Positions 36,289-47,624 of a DNA stretch of 64,000 nt are shown one piece after another. Position numbers and translations under genes: made by a program. The stretch is from Lunularia cruciata. Taxonomy: Eukaryota; Streptophyta; Marchantiopsida; Lunulariales; Lunulariaceae. The stretch is taken from assembly GCA_948567375.1 (NCBI GenBank), contig OX419761.1:26538501-26602500 (forward strand), written 5' to 3'. Under the pieces are notes generated by a model. The model saw only the letters and a program-made list of their open reading frames with translations, had not been told where the DNA came from and made no database searches. Each line of letters starts with the position of its first letter. The first letter of the stretch is position 1.

Positions 36289-37050
36289 AAATGCATAGAC
36301 TACTTGATAGATTTCTTTATTGCATATACATATGAAGAAAGGAGGATTATTTTTAGAAAAAATTGTATTTAACATATTTCTTCATAGATATAAAAATATT
36401 TATTTATCTATATAGAAAGAGAGAGAAATAGTTTCAGATATATAGCTTATTGGATGGATATTTTCTTCGCATATACGAGTGAAGAAAGGAGTATAAATGC
36501 AGATTTATCTCATCCTTAATGTTTCTTGCATAATTTTAAAAATATGTCTCCTGGTATATTTACAAGACTTGGAACTAAAGGTTTAATTCTTTATATGTAC
36601 AAAATATTTCATGCTTTAGTGTCTTATATATATCTATAAATATGCAATGTTATAATTATTAACTAATGAATATCCCTTAATCTAAATTTCTTTTCGTTTT
36701 ATAAATCACACACAAATTAAACTTTTGGATTGATTTAATGTCTTTCGTCATTTGACTAATTTCACTTTAAAAGAGGGTCATTTATATTTTAAATAAATAA
36801 AATATTTGAATAAACCAAAACTCAATGACTAAGATTCTTTAATAAAATTTATCAAGTAATCTAAATGAATCAAAATGGTTCTTTTAATATAATTTATCAG
36901 ATAATCAAGGTAAATTGAAATGGATACAAGGGGCCTAATATACTTAAGAAATTCAACTTATATTTATGTTAAGCTCTGTTTTGATCATCATCTTAAAACG
37001 ACTATCAGAAATCACTCTATCAATAGGAAAAACGACGTACATAGGATACA
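34920..37050. other. Very AT-rich block
   Basis: Long runs of A and T with no gene. It contains the AT microsatellite at 36212-36285. Such sequence could act as a scaffold attachment region upstream of the gene cluster, but this is only a suggestion. Confidence 0.6.
36212..36285. repeat. (TA)37 microsatellite
   Basis: An unbroken TA run of about 74 bases. Confidence 0.95.
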
Positions 37051-38019
37051 AGAAGACACCATCAAGTCGTAACTCAGGGTAAGCCCCGAGTAACCTCCTT
37101 CATTTCACTTAGTGTCCACAATGACAGTATACTAATATTACTACATATTAATATTACTATATCGTTCGATGCAAATTACCAAAGAACCTTGGATAATAAA
37201 TTTGTATTGACTCATCGATCTTGACGTGCATTTACCACACTTACCCACTCAATACAGTATAAGAAAGTACTGGAGTGACATAACAGTACTTGAACGTGAG
37301 CTGAGATCTCTCCAACTTCAGACCACTTCATCCCGGGATGTTTGTAGTTCAAAAGCCACATAATTTTCATTACTGTTATGTGAAGTAGATTGCCGAACGA
37401 ACACTCAGCGATTGGCGTGCTGCTTTCGGACAAGTTATGAATTGTAAAGATATGGGATGTTACCAGTATCAAAGTGAGATTCCAGAAACTGCACTGATGC
37501 AAGGATCACCTGACATGTTTTGGAAATAAATCCAAAGGTGTGAGGACATTGGTATCTCGGAAAGTCCTCTCTGGGTGGAGAGACGACGTGGAACAATCTA
37601 CTGCAAATCGAGACTGAAAGTGAAAGACAAAGCTTTGCGTGAACATGTGAAGCGAATTTGAGTTCTGATCCTTGTTATTGCGGGTGGTCCCTGGGTCCCT
37701 GTCCGACAGGGAAGCATCGTAGCATGCGGCAACATCAAACATGGTGAAGACTTCACACATTGAACATCCTTGAAAGCGTAAAGAAAAGAGTGAATCTGAG
37801 ATCACTCTTTACTTTCACGTGATGCTGGCTTAACTGCCACTCTTCCTTAATGTTTTCTAATTATATTACACCTGCTCTGCGTATCCCTCGCATGGTAAAG
37901 AATCAAGGGAGTTTCTACAAGGTTTGAGTGAAACATTTAGTTGCTCTGTAAGCATGTAAGGTGCTACAGTATAATAAAAGACAACATGCCAGCTATGGAA
38001 GGCTGACAGCTACAGGATT
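37051..38019. other. Downstream region of the ObgC gene
   Basis: No coding exon recognised. The part nearest 38019 would be the 3' untranslated region of the minus-strand ObgC gene. Open frames at 37212-37502 and 37506-37805 (minus) have no family match that I know. Confidence 0.45.
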
Positions 38020-41000
38020 CTAATGGGGCCAGACTTTTGATCCCCTAACTCCTCTCTTCCATTCTCCTAAGTTAGCCATGTCCTCCGAGTCGATCCATTG
38101 AAATTCAAACTGTGTACGACCACATGCGACATACTCGTTAGCGATGACTTAACAGTATGGAAGAAACTCGAAATGCAAGACAAAATTCAGTTGCATACTA
38201 GGCTACATATGAATACTTCCATGATTCATCCGAACAACACAGAAATGCAGACCATGTTACCTGACCAACCACCACGGTATCGCCTTCTTTGACTCCCTGA
38301 GTCCTAAGGGCTTTGTTGACACCACTGGCGACCAAGACATGCTGAAACCTCTTAACAGCTTCAAAATATCTACAAGAAACTCCAACTGTTAGCTTTTCTC
38401 ACGGTTGCATGCTAAGTGTGGCATATACAGAAGACTCAGACGGCGCTACTTATCCATCTTCATCTTATCCTCGGACTTAATCGGATTAACTATCCTGGCA
38501 AGCTCTAAGAATTTGAAGAACGAAGTCTAGAAGAACTACAAAATTTTAATACAGTAATGAAAAGGTCCAAATGTGATTAATAGAATACTTACTCCCAGTT
38601 GGTCATCTGAGTAAAGCGCTCCAGACCGGCCCCATTAACTTGCCAGGTCCTCGTGTGCTTGTCGGCAACTATGGTGAATTCCTCAATTGGAGCACTTTTT
38701 TGCTTTCGTACCATGTCTGCAACTTCCATCGCTTTCTCTTCCTCTGGTAAATAAAGAGCCTCTAGTTAGTTTTGATTCTAGTACCCCTCAAGCACAAACC
38801 TGGTCAAATCATCGAGCGGAGGTATACCAGCATACTCCCAAGTAAGCAGTCTTGATGGTTTTCCAAGAGACTTGAAGTAAGTGCCGGCCCTAAGAATTCA
38901 TTAAATACCTCGATCAGCTCCACACTTCACAGAAGGACTTCAAAGAAGAAACGATTTGTGTACGATCTGGATGTAGGTGGATTACCTGTGTTGACCTCCT
39001 TAGTTTCTCGATCTTGTGCCCTAACAAATACATGGGCAGCGCGAATAACTTCTTGCGTGCCTTCTCCCGTAGCAGCACTCATGCACAATGGCTCTACACC
39101 TTTTGCTCGTAAATTTGCTTGAAAAGACTCCCAACGCTCCGCTGCTTCAGGAATGTCCATTTTATTGAAGGCTACAACATGAGGTTTATCTGCAAAAACT
39201 GGGTTGAAGAGCTGGAGCTCCAATCGCACTGCTTGGTATTCTTCCACTGGCTGAAGACTCATTCCGTCTACGACATGCACCTGTTGGAACCTCTGTTAGT
39301 TGTGACATGTGAAAGGTGCTTAACCAGTTGAGGTTAGCCATCGGCTAGCAGAATATCTAGATCAAGTTCGAGCCATGCGGGGAGAGTCTACTCAAGGATA
39401 AAGCGTGTTAAGAGCACATCATCATCTATTATATCTACATGAATTAGAAGACTTGCAATAAATTGGTTTGCAATTGACACCACGTACCAAAACTCTACAA
39501 CGTTCTGTGTGCCGCAAAAATTCATGACCCAAGCCTACACCGGAATGAGCACCCTCCAATAAACCAGGTAAATCTGCCACCACTATTGCTGCATCATAGT
39601 CTAAGGCCACGACACCTAAGTTCGGTAGAAGCGTGGTGAATGGATAATTTGCAATCTCGGGTTTTGCAGCAGATATTGCACTGAGTAAAGTGCTCTTTCC
39701 TGCATTAGGAACTCCAACAATCCCCACATCTGCTACAAGCTTCAACTCCAGTTCCACCCACCTGTAATATCCCATGGCATTGCAAGGACTACGATCTAGT
39801 GAATAACCAGTAGCTTGGAGCTGCCAGAAATGTATAGAAGACTGACAAGATATGCTAATTAAGTATCATGGAATGCAAACGCCTTGAGATCGGCAAAATC
39901 CATCTGAAAGTGACAAAGGCGATAATCCAACCCTTCCAGTATGTAACCTCTGGAAAGTACTACTGAACCTGAGTGTTAAAAAATTCCAGGAATCAGATCA
40001 TCAAGTCAACAATTTGAGCCAAGCCATGCCCGGATTTGAATAGACTAATTGATTTAAGGGGCTGATTCTCTAATACATCTAGCCATCCAGCAATTCACCT
40101 CCTTTACCAAGTCCAGCATTCATCATTTGAGAAAAAGATACTTATCTTGGAAGATACGGAGTCTAACCGTGTGACTACCCCTACAATCACTCCTGAGGAC
40201 CACAAAACTTACAAGTCAACTTATTTTGTAATTCAAGCACTTACATTTCTACTCCCTCTTCGCCGAATTCGGCTAATTGAGGAGCATTATTACGGCCAGT
40301 CTTGAAGGCGACATTTCCTCGACCACCGGCTCCACCGGGCAAAAGAGTTTGCCGTTGTCCAGCCTTTGTCAATTCTAGCAGAACCTTACCATCGGGGCCA
40401 GCCTCCCTAATTATCGTACCCGGGGGTACCTTCACGACTATGTCAGTCCCAACCGCTCCCTCTTTCGACTTACCTCCTCCATGAGAACCTCTTCCTGCCC
40501 TAAAGTGAACCCTATTTCTGAAAGGTAAAAGAGAATTCATTGAACTGTCTGCTTCAATGTAAACATGTCCTCCTCGGCCCCCATTCCCACCAGCAGGACC
40601 ACCAAAAGGTACGAACTTCTCTCGTCTAAAAGCTACCACGCCATTTCCTCCATTTCCAGCCTTAACATAAATTTTGGCTCTATCAAAACAACGCATCACT
40701 GCGGGAATCCCCCTCTCCTTTACTTTCTCTACTTCGTCCTCTTCGTCGTCCCATTCCTTATATTCAGATTTCTCAGGGGAACCAAGCCTGATATTTGTCT
40801 CACTGGCTCTCATTCTAGACACATCTTTTTTACTTACCGCCATCTCGTATGCAACTTCCCAGTCCCCGTCTGTGCTGTTTTTTGTCCTTGCAATATCGCT
40901 TAGCCCTGCCTTCTTTCTCTTCTTAGCATGATCTAAACTACCATCAACCGCAGATGGTGATTCTGTAACATTGTCATTTGCGACTGCCTCCGTTGCTAGT

Positions 41001-41932
41001 TCCTCCTCCATTTGTTTCACAAGGTTCTTCAATTCGGCCAATTTTTTCTCCATCTCACTCTTTTCAGTAGGGACCTCTTCCTCAAAGTCAAACCCTGAAT
41101 CCTCTGTTTCTGCCCCCAACTCATGTTCACTAGAAATAACCTCCTTGTTCTTGCACAACTGAGCTGCTTTCTCCAGCTCGGCAAGCTCTATCTCTGCCTC
41201 TCTCAAGAGCTCTTCCTCCTCAGCGGCAGTCATTGGAGGTAAATCTCCTTCCCAAAGCTCTACATCCTCATCCTCTACTTCGTCCACTTCTACCTCTATC
41301 CAGTCCTCTTCACTATCGTCAGTGGCCGCATCGATGCTGTCAACAATTTCCTCTGCTAACTTTGAGTTCATAGCCTTAAATTCATCAAGCAGAGCGCCGC
41401 AACTACCTGATTCAGCTTTTGAAACAGACGGGCTCAGAGGAGCTGAATTTTTTACGCTTTGCGTTGATATACTATCGAAAGATTGAGTCTCTTTTGTGGA
41501 CATACTTATTTGACGGGGGAAGTCTTTTACCCTGAGACTACCAACTGGAATCTCCTCCTCTTCTCTAAGTTGAAGAACGCCTACAGACATTGCTCCACCA
41601 ACATCTGCAAGAAGCAAATACTCCAAATTTTCCACCGTCTCCTCATTTTCCTTCTTAGTCAATTGCTGCCCTCCTCTGCTTTTCACTAGCGCCTCCTCCC
41701 GCTTCCGTCCTATCTCTTCCCGTTTCCGCACCAGCTCCTGTGTCTTTCCAGCTCTCTGAGCTTTCCTCCTTTCTTTATCATTTGCTTTGCAAACTATACT
41801 TTCAAACGCTTCCTGAGCGGGTGCTCCACCATTCAACCCCTGAGAAGTGATCCCTAATCTAGCAGACAAACTCTGTCCACCGTTGAAAAATCCACTACAG
41901 AGAAGAGGGGTTTTGAAACTCAATAACTCCAT
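38020..41932 (-). CDS. OBGC: Plastid Obg-type GTPase (ObgC), 6 exons, 868 aa
   Basis: This is a GTP-binding protein of the Obg/CgtA family, known in plant plastids to be needed for ribosome assembly. Exons, read on the minus strand, are 41932-40245, 39761-39488, 39280-38986, 38743-38593, 38369-38261 and 38109-38020. All introns have GT...AG ends and the phases join exactly. The N-terminus (about 1-60) suits a transit peptide. A long acidic, coiled stretch rich in Asp and Glu follows (about 190-340). The glycine-rich Obg fold lies at about 410-560 ([18 protein letters not shown]). G motifs are GVPNAGKS (579-586), DLPG (626-629), NKMD (693-696) and SAA (722-724). The C-terminal OCT domain (about 770-868) has [17 protein letters not shown] across a splice and ends KVWPH. 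It is longer than the roughly 680 aa I recall for Arabidopsis, because of the acidic part. The first Met of the long exon is taken as the start. Confidence 0.93.
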
Positions 41933-42778
41933 CTCTCATGAGTGCCTAAGGGCATGCAATGTGCAATTCCGATACTTGCGATATTTGCTCGTTCTGCTAC
42001 CAATTATCTCGAATTCCTCTGCCTCTTAGGACAACCACTGTTCAATTCCGATGCAACAAACGCTTCACTGGCCCGAGATTTGAGTAGAGGAAAGGCCCGT
42101 GGACCATCTCCTGAGTGCCGCTGTCTTACTGCTCAATTCCCGTTTCTGTCCTCGCGAGACTCGTCAGAAACGCTTGGACAGAACCCCGCCTGACGTTTCA
42201 TTTCAAGTGGTTGTGTCCTCAGACGAGACGAGGCGCGGCCTCCCGAGGATATATAAGTGACATCCGCGTATTGCTGCTCCATGGCTCGAGAGTGGATCGG
42301 ACCACGATTGACGGATTTAATTTTCATCCGGAAAACATCCAGAAAGATGCTTCCTGTTTACGCACATCCAAGATGCGTCTTTTTGTCGCTAATGAGTTCC
42401 TTGCTAGGATAATCGTCCCTCTAAGCTTGCAGTTTCACTTAGCCGTCCGTCCGGATCCGGAGATACACTGGATGGTAGGATGGGAAAACGGATCTTTAAC
42501 CCAGATTCTGTATACAGGCATCATACGAAGATGGTGAATCACTACAACTATCTTATGCGTTATCTTATGTGGATCGCTCCCTTCCTTTATGAGTGACGAT
42601 GGAGATCTGACCATACAGTCCACTAGGTCAACTTCTTCAAACTTCAAGAGCCTGCCGCCTTACTGAGGGGTATTTCTGGTTTTTCTCCCCGCTCATAGGG
42701 CTTCCGGCACGGGGCGTGCCTTGTACACCTTTAGCTCCCTTTTCTCTTACGGTTTCAATTTGAGTTAATTATACAATT
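41933..42778. other. Upstream region of ObgC
   Basis: It holds the leader and promoter of the minus-strand gene. A 140-codon plus-strand frame (42115-42537) has no recognised motif and is not called. Confidence 0.45.
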
Positions 42779-42840
42779 AAAGAGAGAAAAGCCGACCCCA
42801 TCGAGCCGTACAAAGGGGTGGGTCTTAATCTTGGGAGTTG
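42779..42840 (-). mobile_element. Possible fragment of the LINE tail
   Basis: GACCCCATCGAGCCGTACAA resembles the GACCCCATCAAGCNGTACAA word of the tail family, but the flanks differ. It may be a partial old copy. Confidence 0.35.
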
Positions 42841-42993
42841 ATATTACACACCTCTTTTTGATATTTCACACATCAACTAGGAGTGCAACCTCCATTCGCA
42901 GTCGTATCTTAAGCCACCAATCTTCGTCGTTCGTCAGAGCCAATGTCGCTGCCCGAAAGTAGCAAGGGATGTGGAAATATAAAAAAGGGGTGA

Positions 42994-43088
42994 AGGCGAC
43001 CGCGTAGAAAAAACGAAGGATTGGGAAGACCCCCATCAAGCCGTACAAGGTAGAGAAAAAAAAAAGAATTGGGGCTTAACCCCAATTC
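42994..43088 (-). mobile_element. LINE 3' tail, minus strand, well preserved
   Basis: The plus strand reads GGCGACCGCGTAGAAAAAAC, then a CCCATCAAGCCGTACAAGG word, an A run and AGAATTGGGGCTTAACCCC. It keeps the full tail with an internal palindrome (AGAATTGGGG and CCCCAATTCT). It lies about 1 kb upstream of the ObgC start. Confidence 0.75.
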
Positions 43089-46029
43089 TTCTCTTTTTTT
43101 TTTGGGGTTAAACCCAAAAAAAGTGTAAAAATATCAATTCCAGTCATTCTGTCTGGGATGTGTTCTAGAAAACATATGCAAGGGCTTGAAATAATCCATA
43201 ATCAAATTCTTTTTAAATGAATCTGGATGTTTGGTAAGATGGATAATTGGAGGGTGGACTAACTGTAGATATGCTCAACGTATGCAAATAACATATTCTG
43301 TCCCTCCGAGTAAGATAGGTTTCGATTTAAATTCTTCTTTATTTTAAAATGTCAAAATTATATAAATATAATTTATGATCATTGATTGGAGATGGAAATT
43401 TGAGCATAAAATTTTAAATAAATTTTTGTTTTATTTTTATCTGATGTACTAGTCTTATTGACCACAGAATTTAACGAGTGCCCCCAAAACCCTTTGGAGT
43501 TATTAAATGGTCGAATTTAAATTTAGCGGTGTAAAGTTCAGTGTGCTCAAGAAGGGATAGGAGCTCTGTTGTATGCGTAAGGAGTTCTACGAGGACTGGG
43601 ATAAGGAGAGGAGTATTCAAAGAGATGGTGTCCCCATCAGTGGATGAATTAGTCATCTAGGGATTACTTGTTTGAATTTCCATAGTTATTCGTTCAAATA
43701 TTTAGTGTAGAAATATTTTTATAGTACACCATTGCTCTTATAAATTGGAACCAAGTGTATGCATGTTCATTCTATTTGGAACTTTGCTTTTTCTTTTCTT
43801 TTTTCAATTTTGGTTTAATTTTCCCAAATGATCTCATTCAAAGATGTTATAGTTTTCTGGACACAATCATATTGTTTGAATAGATGGGTGGTGTTTCAGT
43901 ATAAGGATTTCATTGAGAGAGAAACGGTGAAAAAGGGATTGAGTTTTTAGTGCATGGGATTTTAGTGAAAGAAAGCTATGATCGAGAACCAGAGGGAAAT
44001 CGGGCAAATGATCAAAAGAAGAGAGGACAAAAAAGGAAGTGAAAACAGAATACGGGGGATCAAAGGAGAAGGCAGATAGAGGGATCAAAGGAGTAGGAGA
44101 AGGCATGAAGAGGAGGGATTTCACATGAAGGATAGTTTAGGGGTTGGATTTCTAGGGAATCAAAGAAGGAGAGGAAGGCAGGAAGGCCACGAACAAAGTA
44201 TAAGGAAGGGATCAAAGGGAAAAGAAGGGTTTAGAAGAGTATCGAAAATTTGAGAAGGTTTCAGATTTGAGAGAGAAGGGGAAGAAGGAAAGAGATAGGA
44301 AAGCAGATTTCTTGAGAGCAATCAAAGGCATATTAAGCAGGAAGCAAGACAAGACTTCAATGTTTGGTACTTAGCGTGTCGATGACATATATACTCCATA
44401 GTTTGCTTACATTCCAAGTCTACCCTGGCAATTCACGAGCAATGTAGAAATTTGGTACGAGGGGATATTTGCAATTGCTTTCAAGTACTAAGGCATGGGG
44501 TGGGTGCTGATGATTCTATCGTGCAGACTAACTATGATAGTCCTGCAGCCTCTTTAGATGGACTCCTGTGTCCAGAAAACATCTATAGTTTGTAATACAT
44601 GTTTTGATATCATATTTAATCCGATCACACTAAGCACTGATTTAATACTCATCTTGATTTACATAAATCATGTTTACATTTGCATGTCCTCATTTACATT
44701 CAATGAAGTTTGGATCTCCCTTTGCTCGAATTGCTTTTGTCTTTGTTTCTTAGTATCAAGAGCGATATGAATGCCTACCTTTAGTTCATCTCTCAACCCA
44801 CACACATCCAAGAAAGAAAGATGAGAGTAGCAGAAGCCTGCGGCCAGAGCAATACTATACTCGGTAGAGCAGGGTGCATCTGCGTGGTTTCCACAAACAG
44901 TGTAGTTTCCGGCTTAGCCCCAATACTTACAAACACCTCAGAGGTATTCTTTCCAACAAATTAATCTATACAAAAAAACACCATGTTCCTTTAGATTCCA
45001 CGACTCAATGCTAGAAATCTAGACAATTCCACAAGAAACAACGCAAGTTACGATATAGTAGTCCAAACTGTGCTAGAAAATCAATCACATAATAAGAATG
45101 TGTAATAGAAATTCAATCGCTTTGTAATGGAAAATTAGTTACATAGATAAGAATGTGTAAAATTATAAAAATTAAGTTCACAATCAAATTATAGTAACGT
45201 AAATGTCATCACTGTTGTTGCATTAGAGCAAGGGTGTAATCAAGAATTGGGAACTTCTTGTACGCACTATAAAGTACACTTTTTGTAAAGCTTTATAGGT
45301 TGAACTCTAAATTTTAATGATTTCTAAATAAATAAATAAATTCTTATTTTAGTTGAAGTGCACAAATATTTACGTGTTTTATAGTGTATACACCGTGCTT
45401 AATTTTTGAAGTTTGGGAATCTGAAACCCCTAGTTAATTACTTTGTCTTATCCCCATCAAAAGCATGGTAATGGAATCTGCATACTATATACTCATTGAA
45501 AAGTTAACACCCAGTAGTGATTAACTTTTATTTTGAATAATATCAAGTAAAATCTATAATTAGCAAGTTGCTAATATTTATCACTTCTTGTTTTGTAAAT
45601 ATATTTAAATTGCTAGTTGTTATTATTTGTATTGAATCGTTCTTTTTAAGATTTTTAAGAGGGTGCCAAAGAGATCATTTAAAAACGTTGTGTACATCTT
45701 ACACTATTCTAAATGTTCTTAATACATTCTTTAGATAATTATATCTAATTGACAATGAGTGGTTGGTCTAGGGCACCAAGTCGTAGCTGGGGTCTTTGGG
45801 GTCCGCAGAATTCCGAATAGAGTTATTGCTAATTGATCTGTGGAGTTGGTGGAGCCAGAAGAGCTAATGCACCCGAATGCCATTGATGATGCCTTGATGA
45901 TATTCATGATCAATTATTTATTTTAGAATCTGAAGTAGATCGAGTAGATGGTTCAGACTGATAGGAATTTAATGCTCTCATTGGTTATTAGTATTAAAAT
46001 TTTACTTTAATGTAACCAAAATAGTATGT
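43089..46029. other. AT-rich intergenic region
   Basis: No gene supported. A strand-biased purine-rich stretch spans about 43905-44330. Confidence 0.5.
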
Positions 46030-46315
46030 TCAGTATGGTTTATTTTAAAATTCATTTAAAATATTCACTGGCATTGGCCTGTAGAATATTCATAGTATTG
46101 GCAAGTGCAATCCATAGGAGAATCATCATTCTAGATGATATATTGTCGGATGCTCCACATATTTTTAAATTTTATGATTCGCATGGTTCAGATATCTTAG
46201 GTGCAATAGGCCAATTTATTATTGGCGCCTAACTCCATTTTACCTCTTTGTCTCTCCCTTGTAAGGCTTAGTGGTGTCTTCCCATCCTTCTTTTGTTCTA
46301 TGAGGTCACTTTCTC
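46030..46315 (+). mobile_element. LINE 3' end, plus strand
   Basis: AGTGCAATCCATAGGAGAATC and the ATATCTTAGGTGCAATAGG word match the minus strand of the 18617-19378 copy. The tail follows from 46228: CCTAACTCCATTTTACC, then GGTGTCTTCCCATCC, then a CTATGAGGTCAC end. The short open frame at 46026-46232 is the end of that LINE's coding sequence. Confidence 0.65.
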
Positions 46316-47624
46316 TCCCCCTCTTAAATAATTGAATTAAATTCTATTTATAAATATATTTTCAATCTCAATGTACTCAGAAGAGGGTTCACTATATGAT
46401 TTGACTTTCAATAATGAATATCTAATGATATTGAGTTCATATCAGAAATTTATTTTGGATTGTATATAAAATGAAACCGAAATAGTAAATTTTTTATTAT
46501 ATGTAAAGTATGAACTTAATCTTTTTAGATTATTATTTCTTCTAGATAATAAATAAATAATTTTTAAATTGAATTGTACAAAAATATAAATAAAATTTAT
46601 AGTATACCGAGGCTTTGACTGTGTTGCCAACAACCTACGAAACCTATATTTCGACCGTCCCCATCGGTTGTATATGACCGTCCGTGCATATTTTGGCCAC
46701 TTCATGCCAGCGCGTGTAAAAAGCCTTTGTCTCCTAGGTCACTCTTCTTTACCAGATCATGTCAAGGAAAATCGGTCAAAAAGGAATTTCCCTTTGAAAA
46801 ATAAATGATGATGGATTTTTATACTTGAAAAAAAATTTCTCTAAAATTCATTTACTTATTTTATGCCATACTATGTGAGGCTTATTCATTTTTACAAAAT
46901 ATATATGAAAAATAAAAAATATTGGTTAATATCTGAATGAAATAAACCATTCTAAAATATTGGAAATTAATATTGACAGAGTATGAAATCCCGTTATACT
47001 TCTCTAAAATCGGAAAGGCATACTACTCTTTGATAGATCCTCTAAATCTGGATTATTTTCACACAAGACAGTAGTGGGGCTGGTCCCTAAAGGTAGCGGA
47101 TTGACTTAATTACACAGTCTCTCGGTGGTCCGGTGGCATGGTATCACAGATCCTTAGTCGACCCCGTCGGTACTTACGATCTCCGGTACGTCTCGCAGTT
47201 GACGGGTCCGATCCCCACTGATCTGGCACAGGGTACTGCAGTGGGTCACGTGATCCAGGGACCAGTCTGCTGCTGCTGTGCAATCTTTGTTGCTCCCAGA
47301 ATCGAGGGGAGAAATTTGGAGCCAACTTTCGCCGGTGTCTGTGGATTGAACTTTTACTGCTTGTAGCATCGGTTTGTCATCTGAGTGTCAGCAATTCGTT
47401 ACCTTCAGGCAGCAGGGCAGAAATTCAAGAACACGGGACTGATCGAACGAGTGAGTGCTGTTCATAGATTCCTCAGTGAGGGAACGAATTGCTATGAGCT
47501 TCATCAGATGAAAGTCTGAAGTCCAGTACAAGGGACTTCAGATAGTAATTGCACAACATTAATACCAGTCCGTCTAGAGACTGAAAGTAGAATTCTGACT
47601 TCAGACTCCGAAGCCGTTGTTTCC
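46316..47624. other. Upstream region of the epimerase gene
   Basis: AT-rich up to about 47000, then more even in base content towards the start codon. It holds the promoter and leader. An inverted repeat of 10 bases lies at 47515-47542, about 80 bases before the ATG. Confidence 0.45.
47515..47542 (+). promoter_or_regulatory. Hairpin in the likely leader of the epimerase gene
   Basis: TCTGAAGTCC (47515-47524) and GGACTTCAGA (47533-47542) are perfect reverse complements with an 8-base loop. It lies in the predicted 5' untranslated region; any effect on translation is a guess. Confidence 0.5.

Noticed and set aside
40565-40931. Plus-strand frames of 85 and 112 codons opposite ObgC exon 1
   Set aside because: They are shadows of the coding strand; the minus strand has the full Obg fold.
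42115-42537. 140-codon plus-strand frame upstream of ObgC
   Set aside because: No motif and no splice partners; it lies in the expected promoter and leader region.
47105-47215. tRNA- or SINE-like boxes upstream of the epimerase gene (TGGTCCGGTGG and GGTCCGATCCC)
   Set aside because: The A-like and B-like boxes are about 95 bases apart, no cloverleaf can be drawn, and no second copy is seen in the window.
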